DNA of 44,249 nucleotides from an uncultured SAR116 cluster alpha proteobacterium (GCA_902522415.1 CABYVI010000008.1:1-44249); one strand, 5' to 3'. Positions 1-9,740 are shown, counted from the first letter of the stretch. Numbers and translations are program-made. Notes: generated by a model not told the origin, from the letters alone.

Positions 1-2
1 TA

Positions 3-500
3 ATCGTTGATAATGCACTCAGAAGTGTAGTTAAGACTGTACTTGATTATTTACAGAGAAAAGAAACAATAGGTGACCACCATTTTTTTATTACATTCTT
101 AACGAAACATAAAAACGTAAAAATACCTAATAGTTTTATGGATAACCACCCTAATACAATGACGATAGTTTTACAGCATCAGTTTTGGGATCTAAGTGTT
201 GAGGATAACAGATTTTCAGTAACTCTATCATTCAATGGTAAACAGGAAAAATTAACTATAGGATATGATGCAATTACTCAATTTACAGACCCATCTACTG
301 ATTTTTCTTTACAATTTTCATCTAATGAACAAGATTTTAACAACGATGATTTCGAAATACAGAAATCTTCATATGGGGAAAATTCCGATAAAGAAGATAA
401 ATTAAAAGTCGATAAAAATTTACAATCAGAAAAATTAAATACTTCAGATAAACAAAAATCTGGAGAGGTAATATCCTTTGATGAATTTAAAAAGAAATAA
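3..500 (+). CDS. sspB: SspB-type ClpXP adaptor (5' end outside window)
   Basis: SspB binds ssrA-tagged and other substrates and delivers them to the ClpXP protease in the cytoplasm. The reading frame is open from base 3, well upstream of the first ATG at 138. The upstream residues (…[15 protein letters not shown]…, then HHFFITF) match the start of the SspB fold, so the gene is cut by the window edge and 138 is not the real start. The folded core with LQHQFWDL and the beta strand [10 protein letters not shown] is followed by a long polar, acidic tail and a short C-terminal end ISFDEFKKK; in this family that tail carries the ClpX-docking peptide. It ends 2 bases before the fumarase gene, so the two are probably co-transcribed. 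Family call is good; the missing start is certain. Confidence 0.85.
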   Translation: MVDNALRSVVKTVLDYLQRKETIGDHHFFITFLTKHKNVKIPNSFMDNHPNTMTIVLQHQFWDLSVEDNRFSVTLSFNGKQEKLTIGYDAITQFTDPSTDFSLQFSSNEQDFNNDDFEIQKSSYGENSDKEDKLKVDKNLQSEKLNTSDKQKSGEVISFDEFKKK

Positions 501-502
501 TA

Positions 503-2110
503 ATGAGCAAGTTTAAATACAGCTCACTATTTAAATTTGAAAAAGATGTTACTGAATATGATTTTATTTCAAATAAAGGCATAGTAAAAAAAAGGTTTAA
601 TAATAAAGATGTATTAATCATAGAACCAAGCGTAATTAGAGACCTGACAGAACGTGCGTTTGGTGATGTTTCTCATTTGTTAAGGCCCTCTCATCTTAAA
701 CAACTCAGTAATATTTTGAATGACAAGGAAGCTTCAAATAATGATAAGTTTGTTGCACTTGAAATGATTAAAAATGCAAATATCGCAGCAGCAGGTATAC
801 TTCCTATGTGTCAAGATACAGGAACTGCAATTGTTTTAGGTTATAAAGGAGAAAATATTTTTACAGGACAGGATGACGCTCAACTTATTTCTGAAGGTAT
901 TTATAATACTTATCAAACAAAAAATTTAAGATACAGCCAAGTTGCACCCATTAACATGTTTCAAGAGATTAACACTAATAATAATTTACCTGCACAAATA
1001 GAAATTTATTCCTCAACTGGAAGTGAATATAAACTTGCATTTATTCAAAAGGGTGGCGGCTCAGCTAATAAGTCATTTTTATATCAAAAAACAAAATCAG
1101 TTTTAAACCAAGAAACTCTTAAATCTTTTCTCCATGAAGCAATTATTAATATCGGTACATCTGCATGTCCACCTTACCATTTAGCAATTGTGATTGGAGG
1201 AATGTCAGCTGAGTTTACAATGAAAACTCTTAAACTAGCGTCAATAAGGTACTTGGACACTCTTCCCAAAAATGGAGATGAAAATGGACAGGCGTATAGA
1301 GATATTGAATGGGAAAACATCATCCTGAAAATGACACAAGAGATGGGCATAGGGGCCCAATTTGGAGGCAAGTATTTTTGTCATGATGTTAGAGTAATTA
1401 GATTACCAAGGCATGGAGCATCTTGCCCTATAGGAATAGGGGTATCGTGTTCTGCTGATAGACAGGTTTTAGCTAAAATTAATTCTGAAGGTGCTTTTAT
1501 AGAGAGATTAGAAAAAAATCCTGCAAAATTTTTACCAGAAGTCAAATCTTCCGTATTAACAGATAAAACAATAAAGATAGATTTAAATCTACCCATGAAA
1601 GAAATTCTTAAAAAATTATCAGAATACCCAATAAAAACTAAATTATCTCTATCAGGGAAACTTATTGTAGCTCGTGATATTGCTCATGCAAAGCTTCTAG
1701 AGTTGTTGGAAAGTGGGAAAGGTCTTCCAAAATATTTTAAAGAACATGCTATTTATTATGCAGGACCAGCTAAAACACCAAAAGGCTATGCTTCGGGATC
1801 TTTTGGTCCAACAACAGCAGGAAGGATGGATAGTTATGTTGAGAGATTTCAAAAAGATGGTGGATCTATGATAATGTTATCAAAGGGGAATCGTTCTAAA
1901 CAAGTCCGTGCTTCATGTAAGAAGTATGGAGGCTTTTATTTGGGAAGTATTGGTGGTGCAGCAGCTAAACTTGCTCTTGATTCTATAAAAAAAATTAATG
2001 TTCTCGAATTTCCTGAATTAGGAATGGAAGCAATATGGGAAATAGAAGTAGAAAATTTTCCAGCATTTATAATCATTGATGATAAAGGAAATGATTTTTA
2101 TAACTTGTAG
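503..2110 (+). CDS. fumA: Class I fumarate hydratase (iron-sulfur)
   Basis: Class I fumarase interconverts fumarate and malate in the TCA cycle using an oxygen-sensitive [4Fe-4S] cluster. At 535 aa it has the length of the FumA/FumB type, with the N-terminal alpha part and C-terminal beta part fused. Cluster-region cysteines are visible in PMCQDTGTA (C103), in GTSACPPYH and in the [12 protein letters not shown] segment. The C-terminal domain carries the substrate-site stretches [20 protein letters not shown] and [11 protein letters not shown] at 503 lies two bases after the sspB stop. No class II fumarase is seen in the window. An iron-dependent fumarase is a common choice in small marine alphaproteobacteria. 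Confidence 0.93.
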   Translation: MSKFKYSSLFKFEKDVTEYDFISNKGIVKKRFNNKDVLIIEPSVIRDLTERAFGDVSHLLRPSHLKQLSNILNDKEASNNDKFVALEMIKNANIAAAGILPMCQDTGTAIVLGYKGENIFTGQDDAQLISEGIYNTYQTKNLRYSQVAPINMFQEINTNNNLPAQIEIYSSTGSEYKLAFIQKGGGSANKSFLYQKTKSVLNQETLKSFLHEAIINIGTSACPPYHLAIVIGGMSAEFTMKTLKLASIRYLDTLPKNGDENGQAYRDIEWENIILKMTQEMGIGAQFGGKYFCHDVRVIRLPRHGASCPIGIGVSCSADRQVLAKINSEGAFIERLEKNPAKFLPEVKSSVLTDKTIKIDLNLPMKEILKKLSEYPIKTKLSLSGKLIVARDIAHAKLLELLESGKGLPKYFKEHAIYYAGPAKTPKGYASGSFGPTTAGRMDSYVERFQKDGGSMIMLSKGNRSKQVRASCKKYGGFYLGSIGGAAAKLALDSIKKINVLEFPELGMEAIWEIEVENFPAFIIIDDKGNDFYNL

Positions 2111-2195
2111 TTAATTTAATTTATGCCACTAAAAGATTAGATTAAAACAACTGATAAAGAGAAGATTTAAATTATATAAAAATAATAAAAATTTA

Positions 2196-2321
2196 TCAGC
2201 CTTGTCTGGCTTTAAATCTAGGATTCTTTTTGTTTATTACGTAAACTCTTCCTCGTCTTCTAACAAGTTGACAGTTTCTTTCACGTGATTTTAATGTTTT
2301 TAAAGAATTAGCAACTTTCAT
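2196..2321 (-). CDS. rpmJ: 50S ribosomal protein L36
   Basis: This tiny gene encodes a 41-residue basic protein starting [18 protein letters not shown] and ending NPRFKARQG, the typical L36 pattern of the alphaproteobacterial type in which only some zinc-ligand cysteines remain (one Cys here). L36 sits in the large subunit near the peptidyl transferase region. A purine-rich ribosome binding site (AGAAGAG) lies a few bases upstream of the ATG. It fills most of the otherwise empty gap between the fumarase gene and msrA. It stands alone, away from the ribosomal protein operons, as is common in this class. Confidence 0.93.
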   Translation of the reverse strand: MKVANSLKTLKSRERNCQLVRRRGRVYVINKKNPRFKARQG

Positions 2322-2388
2322 ATTCTCTTCTTTCTATTATTTTTTGAATAATAGATATTCAACTACATTAGGTCAAGAAATAAGTTGG

Positions 2389-3021
2389 TTATATAAATTT
2401 AATTCCCGTTCCTTCAATTCCACAGTATCCATTTGGATTTTTGGATAAGTACTGCTGATGGTAAATTTCAGCCAAATAATAATGATCAAAAGACTTGATT
2501 TCAGTTGTTATACAATTAAAACCTTTACTTAATAAATTAGTATTGTAAATGTCTTTAACTCTTTGAGCATTCTCCTTTTGTATTTCATTTCCATAGATAA
2601 TAATTGATCTATATTGCGTGCCTCTGTCGTTACCTTGCCTCATGCCTTGAGTTGGATTGTGCGATTCAAAAAAAATCTTAAGAAGTTTCTCATAAGAACA
2701 ATTATTTTTTTCAAAAACTATCTGCACAACCTCAGCATGACCTGTTTGGCCAGAACATACTTCCTCATATGTAGGATTAGGAGTAAAACCTCCTGCATAA
2801 CCAACCGAAGTAACATAAACACCATTAATACTCCAAAAAAGTCTTTCAGCACCCCAAAAGCACCCCATTCCAAAAATTGCAGTTTCATATTCTGATGGCC
2901 AAGGTCCATTTAAAGAACGATTGTTAATATAGCTTTTCTCTGAACTAATAATTGGTGTTTGCCTTCCAGGCAATGCATCATCAGATTGAACAATTTTTAA
3001 ATTATTTAAAAAATCAAACAT
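2389..3021 (-). CDS. msrA: Peptide methionine sulfoxide reductase MsrA
   Basis: MsrA reduces the S epimer of methionine sulfoxide in proteins and free methionine sulfoxide, with electrons from thioredoxin. The catalytic motif GCFWGAER is at residues 53-60 (Cys54), preceded by the usual YETAIFGMG strand. GHAEVVQIVF, FFESHNPTQ and QGNDRGTQYRS are all present. A C-terminal Cys in NGYCG can act as resolving cysteine; the second distal cysteine of the E. coli enzyme is not present. The 210 aa length is normal, with a 45-residue N-terminal extension like that of E. coli MsrA. It lies 20 bases downstream of a DMT permease and close to trxB, which recycles its electron donor. Confidence 0.95.
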   Translation of the reverse strand: MFDFLNNLKIVQSDDALPGRQTPIISSEKSYINNRSLNGPWPSEYETAIFGMGCFWGAERLFWSINGVYVTSVGYAGGFTPNPTYEEVCSGQTGHAEVVQIVFEKNNCSYEKLLKIFFESHNPTQGMRQGNDRGTQYRSIIIYGNEIQKENAQRVKDIYNTNLLSKGFNCITTEIKSFDHYYLAEIYHQQYLSKNPNGYCGIEGTGIKFI

Positions 3022-3041
3022 AATAAATTTACCTTCAAAAT

Positions 3042-3905
3042 TTATTTTTCCCTGTAATATTCAGAAATAATTACTCCAAACAATATTAAGCTGCAACCAA
3101 TCAATGATCTAAAATATAAGGCTTGTCCAAGAATAATAAAAGCAGCAAGTGCTGCAAAAACACTTTCCATAGACAAAATAATTGCAACATTAGTAGGAGG
3201 TGAATACTTTTGGGCTATTGTTTGTAAGGTAAAACCTAACCCAATAGAAAAAATACCAGTATAAATTAACTCAAAAGCACCAGAACCTACACCAATATAA
3301 GTAGGAGTTTCTATTAAAAAAGCAAGTATAAGACAAATCAACCCAGCAAAGAAAATATGAAAAGCTGCAGTAACAACTGGCTCTAATTTCATTTCAGAAG
3401 ATTTCGAAATCAAAATTATATGTAATGACCAAAAAAATGCTCCTATAATTGACAAGAGATCCCCATAACTTCCAAACTCTAAATTGTTTTCAGATAGAAG
3501 CCAAACACCTATTATGCATGAAATTGCTGCAAATATAATTTTTTTTGAAACTGGTTTTTTTAGATAAATAAAATATATTAACGGCACAATTGGCACATAA
3601 AGAGCTGTGAGAAATGCTACATTAGCAACAGATGTGTAAAGAAGAGCTACTTGTTGAAACAGACCTCCAATTAATAATGCTAAGCCCATATAAATAATCA
3701 ATAGTATTGGCTTTAACTCAAAATATTTATCTTTTCTAAAATAAAAATAAGCGAAGGGAAGTATAGCAATTCCACCAATCAAAAATCTGAATGCTGTAAA
3801 TGTAAAAGGGCCCATTGTCCTCATACCAGAGGTTTGAGCGACAAAAGCAGTGCCCCATATGAAAGCGACAATTATCAGCAAAAAAGTTGATAATTTATTT
3901 TTCAT
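3042..3905 (-). CDS. EamA/DMT-family permease
   Basis: A 287 aa inner-membrane protein with ten hydrophobic segments arranged as two EamA repeats, the hallmark of the drug/metabolite transporter superfamily. The N-terminal repeat starts IIVAFIWGTAFVAQ, and the second opens around residue 150 with LLSIIGAFFWSLHIILIS. Members export amino acids, metabolites or drugs; nothing here identifies the substrate. It lies between trxB (3-base gap) and msrA (20-base gap) and is probably co-transcribed with them. Two other EamA proteins lie at 39.2 and 42.1 kb. Confidence 0.88.
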   Translation of the reverse strand: MKNKLSTFLLIIVAFIWGTAFVAQTSGMRTMGPFTFTAFRFLIGGIAILPFAYFYFRKDKYFELKPILLIIYMGLALLIGGLFQQVALLYTSVANVAFLTALYVPIVPLIYFIYLKKPVSKKIIFAAISCIIGVWLLSENNLEFGSYGDLLSIIGAFFWSLHIILISKSSEMKLEPVVTAAFHIFFAGLICLILAFLIETPTYIGVGSGAFELIYTGIFSIGLGFTLQTIAQKYSPPTNVAIILSMESVFAALAAFIILGQALYFRSLIGCSLILFGVIISEYYREK

Positions 3906-3908
3906 AAA

Positions 3909-4844
3909 TTATTGCTTTTCAGCTAGCCATTTTTCAGCATCTAAGGCTGCCATACAACCCATACCAGCAGCTGTAACTGCTTGCCTGTAAATTTTATCCA
4001 CACAATCTCCTGCAGCAAAAATACCTGGAACAGACGTACTGGTTTCACCTTTATTTGTTATAACGTAATTATCATTATCTAAGTTAATTTTACCCTTAAA
4101 AACTGATGTAGCGGGGTCATGACCAATTGCTATAAATACTCCATCAATTTCAATTTCTGAAACAGAATTATTTTTGGTTGAAATTAATTTTAGTGCATTA
4201 ACACCTATACCATCACCCAAGACTTCATCAACTTTTGTATCCCACAAAATTTCAATGTTGGGTTTATCATGCAACCTAGACTGTAAAATTTTTTCAGCTC
4301 TTAAGGCATCTCTTCTGTGGATCAGTGTCACTTTATTACATAAATTTGAAAGATATAAAGCCTCTTCAACAGCAGTATTACCTCCACCAATAACTGCCAC
4401 ATTTTTATTTTTAAAAAAGAAACCGTCACATGTTGCACAAGCTGAAACTCCTTTTCCATTATATTTTTGCTCACTTTCAATCCCAAGCCATCTAGCTTGA
4501 GCACCTGTAGCAATAATTATTGTATCAGTTATTATTTCTCTACCAGAATCAGTGTTAACTTTAAAAGGCCAACTCTCTATATTAATATTTGTTAATAAAT
4601 CATATTCAATTCTTGCTCCAACATTTTCAGCTTGTTTTTGCATTTGGTCCATTAGCCAGGGACCTTGTATAACATTTTCGTAACCAGGATAATTCTCAAC
4701 ATCTGTAGTAATAGTTAATTGACCTCCTGGTTGTATTCCAGCTAAAACAAGGGGACTAAAACCAGCTCTCGAGGCATAAATTGCTGCAGTTAGACCAGCA
4801 GATCCTGATCCAACTATTAATATTTTTTCTTTTTCATTATTCAT
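3909..4844 (-). CDS. trxB: Thioredoxin reductase
   Basis: A flavoprotein that passes electrons from NADPH to thioredoxin. The N-terminal FAD site GSGSAGLTAAIYASRAG is at residues 12-28. The redox-active pair is in SACATCDGFFF (Cys136 and Cys139), the NADPH site is GGGNTAVEEA, and the C-terminal FAD motif reads GIFAAGDCVDKIYRQ. The 311 aa length fits the low-molecular-weight bacterial type. The ATG at 4844 is followed directly by the FAD-binding strand. It supplies reducing power for thioredoxin-dependent enzymes such as MsrA, encoded two genes downstream. Confidence 0.96.
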   Translation of the reverse strand: MNNEKEKILIVGSGSAGLTAAIYASRAGFSPLVLAGIQPGGQLTITTDVENYPGYENVIQGPWLMDQMQKQAENVGARIEYDLLTNINIESWPFKVNTDSGREIITDTIIIATGAQARWLGIESEQKYNGKGVSACATCDGFFFKNKNVAVIGGGNTAVEEALYLSNLCNKVTLIHRRDALRAEKILQSRLHDKPNIEILWDTKVDEVLGDGIGVNALKLISTKNNSVSEIEIDGVFIAIGHDPATSVFKGKINLDNDNYVITNKGETSTSVPGIFAAGDCVDKIYRQAVTAAGMGCMAALDAEKWLAEKQ

Positions 4845-4931
4845 AACATTTTTTTATAATAGATTGTTAAATTGATATAGACATAAAACATCGAACTTTA
4901 AAAAAAAGTAAAAACTTTTCTTAAATTTAAA

Positions 4932-5723
4932 TTAAATTGAACCATATAAAGCACTAAAAATAATTAAAAATAAAATTTCCGAAATTTGTTCATTAGCACC
5001 TAGAATTCCACCTGTTACTCCCCCAATTTTTTTATTTGTATAGGCCATAAATATGTAAGATTGCATTATACAAAAAGTATATCCAGTTATTGCAACCCAA
5101 AAAGGTGCAAAGATAATTGTTATTAAAAAAGAAATACCTAGAGCTGACCAAAGGACACTTACATCAGTTTGAAATTTTTCGCCTTTTAGGTTTTTTTTTG
5201 AAATTTGATTTGAAATTGATCGAAGGAATACAAGCATAGATCGACCGATTGTTGATGAAACAATTAATGCGGAAAAAACATACCAGTGGTTTTCAAGGCC
5301 TAGTGATGTTAACGCAAAAATTTTTAATAATATCAATAATATCAATGACAGTGATCCATAAGCATTAATATTTGAGTTTTTCATAAACTCTAAAATTTGT
5401 TTTTTATCTTTTCCCTTATTTAAGGCCTGAAAGGTATTAGCAAAACCTTCCTCGTGAAGTCCACCAGTAAAAATTACTCCTGCAATAATTGCAAGAGAAA
5501 CTGACAAAATAATTGGGACACTCAGATAATAAAGAATGATAAATATTAAACTTGATAAAAGACCTAAAATTAGTCCAACAATTGGGAAAGCCCAAAAAGA
5601 TCTCTCAAAATCTGGAGGTGTTTCACTTATTTTATCCCACGGGATTGGTATCACTGATAAAACCATAAGTGCAGACAAAATATCTTTTAATAAATCCAAT
5701 AAATCTGGATTGCCATTTTTCAT
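4932..5723 (-). CDS. CobS-family membrane protein with degenerate motifs
   Basis: By overall pattern this is a member of the cobalamin-5'-phosphate synthase (CobS) family: 263 aa, polytopic, with the RSFWAFPIVGLILG opening and the conserved block at residues 87-123. CobS joins adenosylcobinamide-GDP to alpha-ribazole in the last steps of B12 assembly. The acidic residues that define the family are altered: the usual HxDGLADTxDG reads HEEGFANTFQA, the RDSR-type segment reads KNSN, and the C-terminal GDTLGA reads GGILGA (about residues 237-243). No other cobalamin gene is nearby. Family membership is fairly sure; CobS activity is doubtful, so no gene symbol is given. Confidence 0.7.
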   Translation of the reverse strand: MKNGNPDLLDLLKDILSALMVLSVIPIPWDKISETPPDFERSFWAFPIVGLILGLLSSLIFIILYYLSVPIILSVSLAIIAGVIFTGGLHEEGFANTFQALNKGKDKKQILEFMKNSNINAYGSLSLILLILLKIFALTSLGLENHWYVFSALIVSSTIGRSMLVFLRSISNQISKKNLKGEKFQTDVSVLWSALGISFLITIIFAPFWVAITGYTFCIMQSYIFMAYTNKKIGGVTGGILGANEQISEILFLIIFSALYGSI

Positions 5724-5920
5724 GTATAACTCTTTTTAAATATCTTTTAAATTAACTATAAAATAAATTTTTATTCAACGCATATAACAATTTTTATAGT
5801 TTAATTGATAAAAATCATTTATTTAATAAGATATAAATTAGAAATTTTTTTGATTTAAAAAAAAATTCTTATAAAAATTAGTATAATTATTTTCAAATAT
5901 AATTATCTTAATACATAATA

Positions 5921-6328
5921 ATGGGTAAATTACTAAAAAAATGTCAGAATAGAGGTTTAAAACTTACTTCACAAAGAGAAGTTGTTATTTCTATACTTGA
6001 AAATTCTGAGGACCACCCTGATGTAGACGAACTTTTTAGAAGAGCAACAGAAATTGACAAGTCAGTTTCAATTGCTACAGTTTATAGGACTGTAAAACTT
6101 TTAGAAGACGCAAATTTCATTGAGAAACATGAATTTGGTGATGGCAAATCAAGATACGAGGAATCAGGTGAACATCATGAGCATCTTATTGATGTTGAAA
6201 CAGGTGAGGTAATTGAATTTATTGATAATGAACTTGAAGAGTTAAAGGAAAAAATAGCTCTGAAAATGGGTTATGAACTTGTAGACCATAGATTAGAACT
6301 ATTTGGTAAAAAATTGAAAATTAATTAA
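5921..6328 (+). CDS. fur: Fur-family metal-responsive repressor
   Basis: A 135 aa Fur-superfamily regulator with an N-terminal winged helix (recognition region ATVYRTVKLLED around residues 50-61) and a C-terminal dimerization/metal domain. Metal ligands are suggested by HPDVDELF, GEHHEHLIDVETGEVIEF and DHRLELFGKK. It lacks the CxxC zinc pairs of E. coli Fur, which is typical of alphaproteobacterial Fur/Mur proteins; the HHEHLIDV stretch argues against Irr, Zur and PerR. It would repress iron- or manganese-uptake genes when metal is bound. Its stop overlaps the convergent thiQ end by 4 bases. The upstream 197 bases are very AT-rich and hold no obvious operator that I can define. Confidence 0.88.
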   Translation: MGKLLKKCQNRGLKLTSQREVVISILENSEDHPDVDELFRRATEIDKSVSIATVYRTVKLLEDANFIEKHEFGDGKSRYEESGEHHEHLIDVETGEVIEFIDNELEELKEKIALKMGYELVDHRLELFGKKLKIN

Positions 6329-6942
6329 ACAAGATTAATAGGTCTAGCGTTTAGCAATCTCCTGTCATCACTATGATGACTTACAATAACCAAAGTAAGG
6401 TTATATTTCTCAGATGCATTTTTAATAATTTTCAAAGTTTCTTCTCTTGTCTCCTGGTCTAGTGAGCTAACTGGCTCATCAAGTAAAAGAATAGGTTTCT
6501 TAGTCATTAGAGCTCTTATTATGGATACTCTTGCTTCTTGGCCACCTGAAATTTCATTGGGCATTCTTTCCATAATCTTTGTTATTCCTAACTCACTAAA
6601 TAAGCTATTGATATTTTCTCTCTCTCTTGAAGAGATTTTAAGGTTTGCGGATATGCCCACACAAACATTATCAAAACATGACAAATGCTCAAAAAGATTA
6701 TTATTTTGAAATATAGTTGAAGTTGGCCTTTCATTTGGTTGTAAATTATCAATCCTTTTATTTAGCCATAAGATTTCACCTCTATCAGGCACCAAAAAAC
6801 CAGAAATTAAATTAATTAAAGTACTTTTTCCAATACCACTTGGGCCTTCTATTGTAACTACTTCACCTTTTTTAATAAAGAAATTAAATTCAAATTTTTC
6901 TTTAGTTGACCAACTAAATTGAACATTATTTAAACTAAGCAT
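6325..6942 (-). CDS. thiQ: Thiamine ABC transporter ATPase
   Basis: The ATP-hydrolysing subunit of the thiamine/TPP importer. Walker A reads GPSGIGKST, the Q-loop region TIFQNNNLF, the ABC signature EISGGQEARVSI, Walker B PILLLDEPVSSLD, and the H-loop VIVSHHSDD. The protein is 205 aa, short like other ThiQ proteins. I chose ATG at 6942 because GGAGG lies a few bases upstream; the longer frame from 6954 would start at a TTG inside that ribosome binding site. The start overlaps the thiP end by 8 bases, indicating translational coupling in the operon thiB-thiP-thiQ. Confidence 0.9.
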   Translation of the reverse strand: MLSLNNVQFSWSTKEKFEFNFFIKKGEVVTIEGPSGIGKSTLINLISGFLVPDRGEILWLNKRIDNLQPNERPTSTIFQNNNLFEHLSCFDNVCVGISANLKISSRERENINSLFSELGITKIMERMPNEISGGQEARVSIIRALMTKKPILLLDEPVSSLDQETREETLKIIKNASEKYNLTLVIVSHHSDDRRLLNARPINLV

Positions 6943-8584
6943 TCTTTCCTCCAACGATCCGGAAAAAAATAAAAAATAATAAAAAACATAAAATTATTAA
7001 TAAGGTTGAAATCGAGGCTGCTTCACTCATTTTATAAGAGGCCATATACTGATAAATTAACCATGGTATAGTTTGAAAATTTTGACTCCCAAATAATGCT
7101 ATCACACTCAGATCTCCTAAAGATAGGCAAGCCGAAATACCTAATGAAAATCCAAATACAGGTTTTAATGAGGGAAAATCAATTTTCAAAAATCTATTCA
7201 TTCCATTAATTCCTAAAGATGAGCAAAGACGATCATGCTTCCTTCTGAGAAAAATTGACTTTGATTGAATGATATTTACGGTAAAAGGCAAGCAAAGCAT
7301 CACATTGGAAAAAATTAAAATCAATACCGGAAAATAACTGTAACTAAGAAACCCTTTCAATATTATGAACAGACCAGTTCCCATAACAATAGCAGGTACA
7401 GCTAAATACAATAAAATACTAAAATTATAAAATTTAATTAACAAAATTTTGTTATTCCCAAATTTATTTTTAATTATTAAGTTTGTTCGCGCCTCGCATA
7501 TAAACCATGAGACTAATACAGAAAGGAAAGAAGAGCATAATGCTATGCTTATACTATTGAAAAAAATATTTATTATTTTTTGATTTTTTAAAATGCTTAT
7601 TATTTCAGGATTTGCACCTGCTATAATTAATAAAACCAAAGGTGAAAAAACAATAATAGAATAAATAGAAAGTAAAATTACAGTAAAGGAATGATTTAAA
7701 AAACTTTTTCTTTTAGAGGTTTGATGTTTATTAGCAATAGTTTTAACTTGAATATTTGAAAAGTCATTTTTTTGAAAAATGTCCAAAATTATTAATATTA
7801 TTAAACATATAAGTAGTTGAATAGTTGCTAATTTGGCTGCTGAGTTTAGGTCAAAGTCATATCTTACTGCAGTATAAATAGCTACTTCGAGTGTACTTGC
7901 AGATGGCCCTCCTCCAAGCATTAATATAAGTGAAAAAGATGTAAAACATTGAAGGAAAACAATTCCACATAGTAAAGGTATAATCTGCTTCATAAAAGGC
8001 CACTCGATCAATTTAAAATAATAAAAACCTTTTAAGTTAAATTGCATTGAATTTTTTAAATAATTATCAGGAATCGAATCTAAACAACTGTAAAGTACTC
8101 TTAGGAAAAGAGGTGCATTAAAAAAAACATGCGCCAATAAAATACCAAATAAACCAAATACAACTAATTCCTTATCGCCAAAACCAAAAATAAATTCTAT
8201 ATAATTTAATAATCCATTCCCACCCCATACTTTAATAATACCTATACCTGCAACAACTGTTGGTATTACAAATGCAACAGAGCTAAAAGATAGAAAAAGT
8301 ATTTTTAAAGTACGAGACTTTATATTTATCAAAATTTTGGCTACTAATACCCCTAAAAACAATGAAATTAAAACTGAGATGGTTGATTGTATTAATGTAA
8401 ATTTTACTATCTCAAAAATTTCTTTGTTTGATAAATAGCTTGTAGAATGCCCGAAACCACTCATTAAAAGAGATAAAATCGATCCTATAACTATAAAAAT
8501 TAATAATAAAGTTATAGAGAAACCTAAGTTATCTATTAATTTATTCTGGTATTTAAATGTTATTGTATCGAAGCTCTTCGCCAC
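6935..8584 (-). CDS. thiP: Thiamine ABC transporter permease
   Basis: A 549 aa double-length permease with two homologous halves of about six membrane spans each, as in ThiP and the Fbp-type importers. Each half has an EAA-type cytoplasmic loop: one around NSMQFNLKGFYYFKLIEWPFMK and the second around CSSLGINGMNRFLKIDFPSL. It forms the inner-membrane channel for thiamine or TPP delivered by ThiB. The start is probably the GTG at 8584, 25 bases inside the end of thiB; no ATG is available before the first membrane span, so this start is less certain than the rest. Confidence 0.88.
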   Translation of the reverse strand: MAKSFDTITFKYQNKLIDNLGFSITLLLIFIVIGSILSLLMSGFGHSTSYLSNKEIFEIVKFTLIQSTISVLISLFLGVLVAKILINIKSRTLKILFLSFSSVAFVIPTVVAGIGIIKVWGGNGLLNYIEFIFGFGDKELVVFGLFGILLAHVFFNAPLFLRVLYSCLDSIPDNYLKNSMQFNLKGFYYFKLIEWPFMKQIIPLLCGIVFLQCFTSFSLILMLGGGPSASTLEVAIYTAVRYDFDLNSAAKLATIQLLICLIILIILDIFQKNDFSNIQVKTIANKHQTSKRKSFLNHSFTVILLSIYSIIVFSPLVLLIIAGANPEIISILKNQKIINIFFNSISIALCSSFLSVLVSWFICEARTNLIIKNKFGNNKILLIKFYNFSILLYLAVPAIVMGTGLFIILKGFLSYSYFPVLILIFSNVMLCLPFTVNIIQSKSIFLRRKHDRLCSSLGINGMNRFLKIDFPSLKPVFGFSLGISACLSLGDLSVIALFGSQNFQTIPWLIYQYMASYKMSEAASISTLLIILCFLLFFIFFRIVGGKNA

Positions 8585-9561
8585 TCACTTATCCATTCTT
8601 TCCTATTAATTTCAACTTCATCTGGTTTCATCAGGAGTGAAATATTTGGTTTATCTAGATTTTTGAATGTATCAGGAAGCACTATATCTGTGGCAGGATA
8701 CATCCAATTTGTAGTAGGTATTACACTTTGGAATTGATCACTTAACATAAATTCTAAAAAATCAAATGATAGTTTTGATTGAGCACCTTTTTTGGTTACA
8801 GCAGCAACTTCAATTTGTAAGTAATGACCTTGGTCAAAGATAGCAGCTTTATATTTTTTTTCATTTTCAACCATCTGATGATATGCAGGTGAGGTTGTAT
8901 AGGACAATACTAAGTCACCCTCCCCTTCAAGAAAAAGTCCGTAAGCTTCAGACCAACCTTTTGTGACTGTCACGATTTTTGGTGATAACTTTTTCCAAAT
9001 TTCGTCTGCTTTATCTTTGTAAATTGCTTTTACCCATAAAAGAAGACCAAGGCCAGGTGTTGAGGTTCTGGGATCTTGTATAATAATTTTAAGAGAATTA
9101 TCTTGTTTGATTATTTCATCAAAACTTTTTGGAAACGTTACTAAATTTTCTGAATTATAAATAAAAGCAAAATGTCCCCAATCAAAAGGTAAAAAAACTT
9201 CATCATTCCAATCAACAGGAAGGTTAAGGTTTATGGGATTTATTTTATGTTTAACTAATAAATTTGTATTTTTTGCCGTTGAAATGAGATTATTATCGAG
9301 CCCTAAAATAATATCGGCATTTGTTTCCTCAGCCTCTAATTTCAATCGACCAAGAATACCAATGGATGAATCTATGCCTACAAACTCTAGATCACAATCA
9401 CAGATTTTTTCAAATTCTTCCTCAATTTTTGGCCCTGGGCCCCAATCAGAAACGAAACTGTCGTATGTATAAATGATAAGTTTGTTTTGATCTGCAAATG
9501 AAACCTCACCGTATATGAGGTTTGTTATTAGAAAAGTGATTAAAATATATATTTTTTTCAT
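8560..9561 (-). CDS. thiB: Thiamine-binding periplasmic protein
   Basis: The substrate-binding component of the thiamine importer, type II periplasmic binding fold. It opens with a Sec signal peptide (MKKIYILITFLITNLIYGEVSFA), and the mature part begins LIIYTYDSFVSDWGPGPKI, the strand expected for ThiB. Further family-like stretches are GLDNNLI, DWGHFAFIYNSE, DPRTSTPGLGLLLWV and VLSYTTSPAYH. I start at the ATG at 9561, preceded by GGAGC; the longer frame begins with the TTG of that same ribosome binding site. The TPP riboswitch just upstream confirms the thiamine role. Confidence 0.93.
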   Translation of the reverse strand: MKKIYILITFLITNLIYGEVSFADQNKLIIYTYDSFVSDWGPGPKIEEEFEKICDCDLEFVGIDSSIGILGRLKLEAEETNADIILGLDNNLISTAKNTNLLVKHKINPINLNLPVDWNDEVFLPFDWGHFAFIYNSENLVTFPKSFDEIIKQDNSLKIIIQDPRTSTPGLGLLLWVKAIYKDKADEIWKKLSPKIVTVTKGWSEAYGLFLEGEGDLVLSYTTSPAYHQMVENEKKYKAAIFDQGHYLQIEVAAVTKKGAQSKLSFDFLEFMLSDQFQSVIPTTNWMYPATDIVLPDTFKNLDKPNISLLMKPDEVEINRKEWISEWRRASIQ

Positions 9562-9629
9562 TTGATGCTCCAAAAAATAATTTGATTAGCAACTAGAAAA
9601 GGATATTTTGGAATTAATAAGTTTTGAAT

Positions 9630-9706
9630 TCCTCTTTCCTACGCCAGTTCTAACTAGTTCAGGTTCAATGGGTTTTTCTCAGCTTATTAAGCACCCCAAG
9701 AGATAA
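9630..9706 (-). promoter_or_regulatory. TPP riboswitch (THI element) upstream of thiBPQ
   Basis: Read on the minus strand, the segment contains the conserved pieces of the TPP aptamer in order: GGGGTGC, GCTGAGA, CCCATTGAACCTGA, then an AACTGGCG-AGG ending. The GCTGAGA and the GAACCTGA blocks are the pyrimidine- and pyrophosphate-sensing parts. It lies about 70 bases upstream of the thiB ATG and should shut off the thiamine import operon when TPP is abundant. I see no strong intrinsic terminator between aptamer and start codon, so control may act on ribosome access; GGAGC just before thiB could be the sequestered site. Confidence 0.93.
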
Positions 9707-9740
9707 TTAATTTAAACTATAAAATTTTTAATATGGCAAG

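Noticed and set aside
4174..4500. 108-residue plus-strand frame inside trxB
   Set aside because: Falls within a complete thioredoxin reductase with all motifs; no family match and no ribosome binding site.
5724..5920. Cobalamin riboswitch or Fur box between the CobS-like gene and fur
   Set aside because: The gap is nearly pure A/T with no B12-box-like sequence and no convincing palindromic operator.
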